Positions 63,614 to 64,000 of a stretch of DNA of 64,000 nucleotides are shown in pieces. Source of the stretch: Sulfurovum sp. (lineage in GTDB: Bacteria; Campylobacterota; Campylobacteria; Campylobacterales; Sulfurovaceae); the NCBI GenBank assembly GCA_027019175.1, contig JALUXB010000031.1:1-64000 (forward strand), given 5' to 3'. Every line of letters starts with the position of its first letter. Position 1 is the stretch's first letter. Under the pieces are notes generated by a model. It was given only the letters and a program-made list of their open reading frames with translations. It ran no database searches and had not been told where the DNA came from. Made by a program: the position numbers and the translations under genes.

Positions 63614-64000
63614 TCATCGGGCTTTGTGATGGTTCGGATTGAAATCAAGTCCTTGAAGCAGTTGTTGGGTTGCATCAGGTTTTGTTGCCTGGATTTTCTT
63701 CATCACTTCAACAGGTCTGTCCATTTTGAACGATTCAGTTTTGCTGATACTGCCGTTTTTGTCATACCATATCTGTTTCCCCTCTTTATAGCCGTTGACG
63801 TAGCGAACTTTTGAAGAGAGTGCCCCGTTTGGAAAGTACTCTTTCTGTATACCCTCTTTTCTGTCTTTTTTGTAGGGAACTTCAAGGGCGAGTTCGCCGG
63901 TACTGAAGTATTCTTTGTAAATGCCTTCTTTCTTGTCATGGGTATAGTTCACTTCTGCCCGTTTTGTACCATCATTGTAGAAGAGTTTGTTGGCACCGTG
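63614..64000 (-). CDS. MORN/YwqK-type repeat protein, 5' end cut by window edge
   Basis: The frame continues past the GTG at 63952 to the window edge (LFYNDGTKRAEVNYTHD), so the start is outside. Three to four repeats have the pattern GxxKxYxxxGxLxxEVxYxxxxKEG (KEGIYKEYFSTGELALEV, KEGIQKEYFPNGALSSKV, KEGKQIWYDKNGSISKT). These are MORN-like repeats, as in YwqK-family proteins of uncertain role. A strong terminator follows the stop. Confidence 0.85.
   Translation of the reverse strand, partial: HGANKLFYNDGTKRAEVNYTHDKKEGIYKEYFSTGELALEVPYKKDRKEGIQKEYFPNGALSSKVRYVNGYKEGKQIWYDKNGSISKTESFKMDRPVEVMKKIQATKPDATQQLLQGLDFNPNHHKAR

Noticed and set aside
63554-63814. Plus-strand ORF with a good ribosome site (AAGGAG)
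   Set aside because: Most of it is antisense to the MORN-type gene, and it reads through the terminator hairpin at 63576-63602. The protein has no recognisable features.

Overview
The window looks like chromosomal DNA of a campylobacterotal (epsilonproteobacterial) bacterium, probably a Sulfurovum- or Sulfurimonas-like chemolithotroph. Supporting evidence: the rppH-lysC-hobA-holB-folP gene order (hobA is a DnaA partner typical of this group), a 379-residue FolP with the long N-terminal extension, class II DAHP synthase, an ArsRS-like two-component pair, tatB-tatC-queA and large multiheme c-type cytochromes. The genus is an inference.

Bases 1-23.7 kb are a surface-polysaccharide locus. The plus-strand half (1-12.6 kb) holds a cut GT2/GT4 glycosyltransferase, manC, a sulfotransferase with a TPR-like tail, a GT61 enzyme, a secreted glycoside-hydrolase-like protein, an unknown protein, GT2 and GT4 enzymes and a second sulfotransferase. 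The minus-strand half (23.7 to 13.4 kb) reads cysD, cysN, a DUF2061-APS kinase fusion, a four-helix-bundle (S23/IVP family) gene, cysC, cysQ, two GT2 enzymes, kpsC and kpsS. The two halves converge on a small secreted protein gene and a decayed sugar-transferase remnant. With PAPS-forming genes and two sulfotransferases together, and no APS/PAPS reductase in view, the locus probably makes a sulfated, Kdo-linked capsule.

The most unusual signal is a family of degenerate 7-bp tandem repeats, mostly fitting RRRTNNN on one strand. They occur inside manC, three times inside cysQ, in the 5' end of cysC and inside cysN, always keeping the frame. They also lie on both sides of the four-helix-bundle gene (as an inverted pair that supplies its start codon and abuts its stop), as an inverted pair around a perfect hairpin before cysN ends, as a 48-bp higher-order array between cysN and cysD, and as AAATTAG copies between tlyA and ribF. 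I propose that these are one system of heptad arrays, perhaps linked to the S23-family protein.

Bases 24-29.3 kb carry two secreted repeat proteins (DUF285 type and FG-GAP type) that share a C-terminal YLL(N/D) ending, then a response regulator and histidine kinase. Bases 29.4-48.2 kb are mostly housekeeping: an LTA-synthase-like phosphotransferase, ruvX, a degenerate hybrid kinase, two NlpC/P60 lipoproteins, queA, tatCB, hemW, rppH, lysC, hobA, holB, a DUF805 protein, folP, ligA, tlyA and ribF. Bases 48.2-64 kb hold a REC-GAF-PAS-GGDEF protein, cmoA next to a cluster of DnaA-box-like TTATTCAC sites, class II DAHP synthase, an ArsRS-like pair, an octaheme cytochrome with aroE, an XRE regulator, a membrane-anchored nuclease-like protein, trpE with a SPOR protein, a seven-heme cytochrome and a cut MORN-type protein. 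I recognised no tRNA, rRNA, insertion sequence or CRISPR array.
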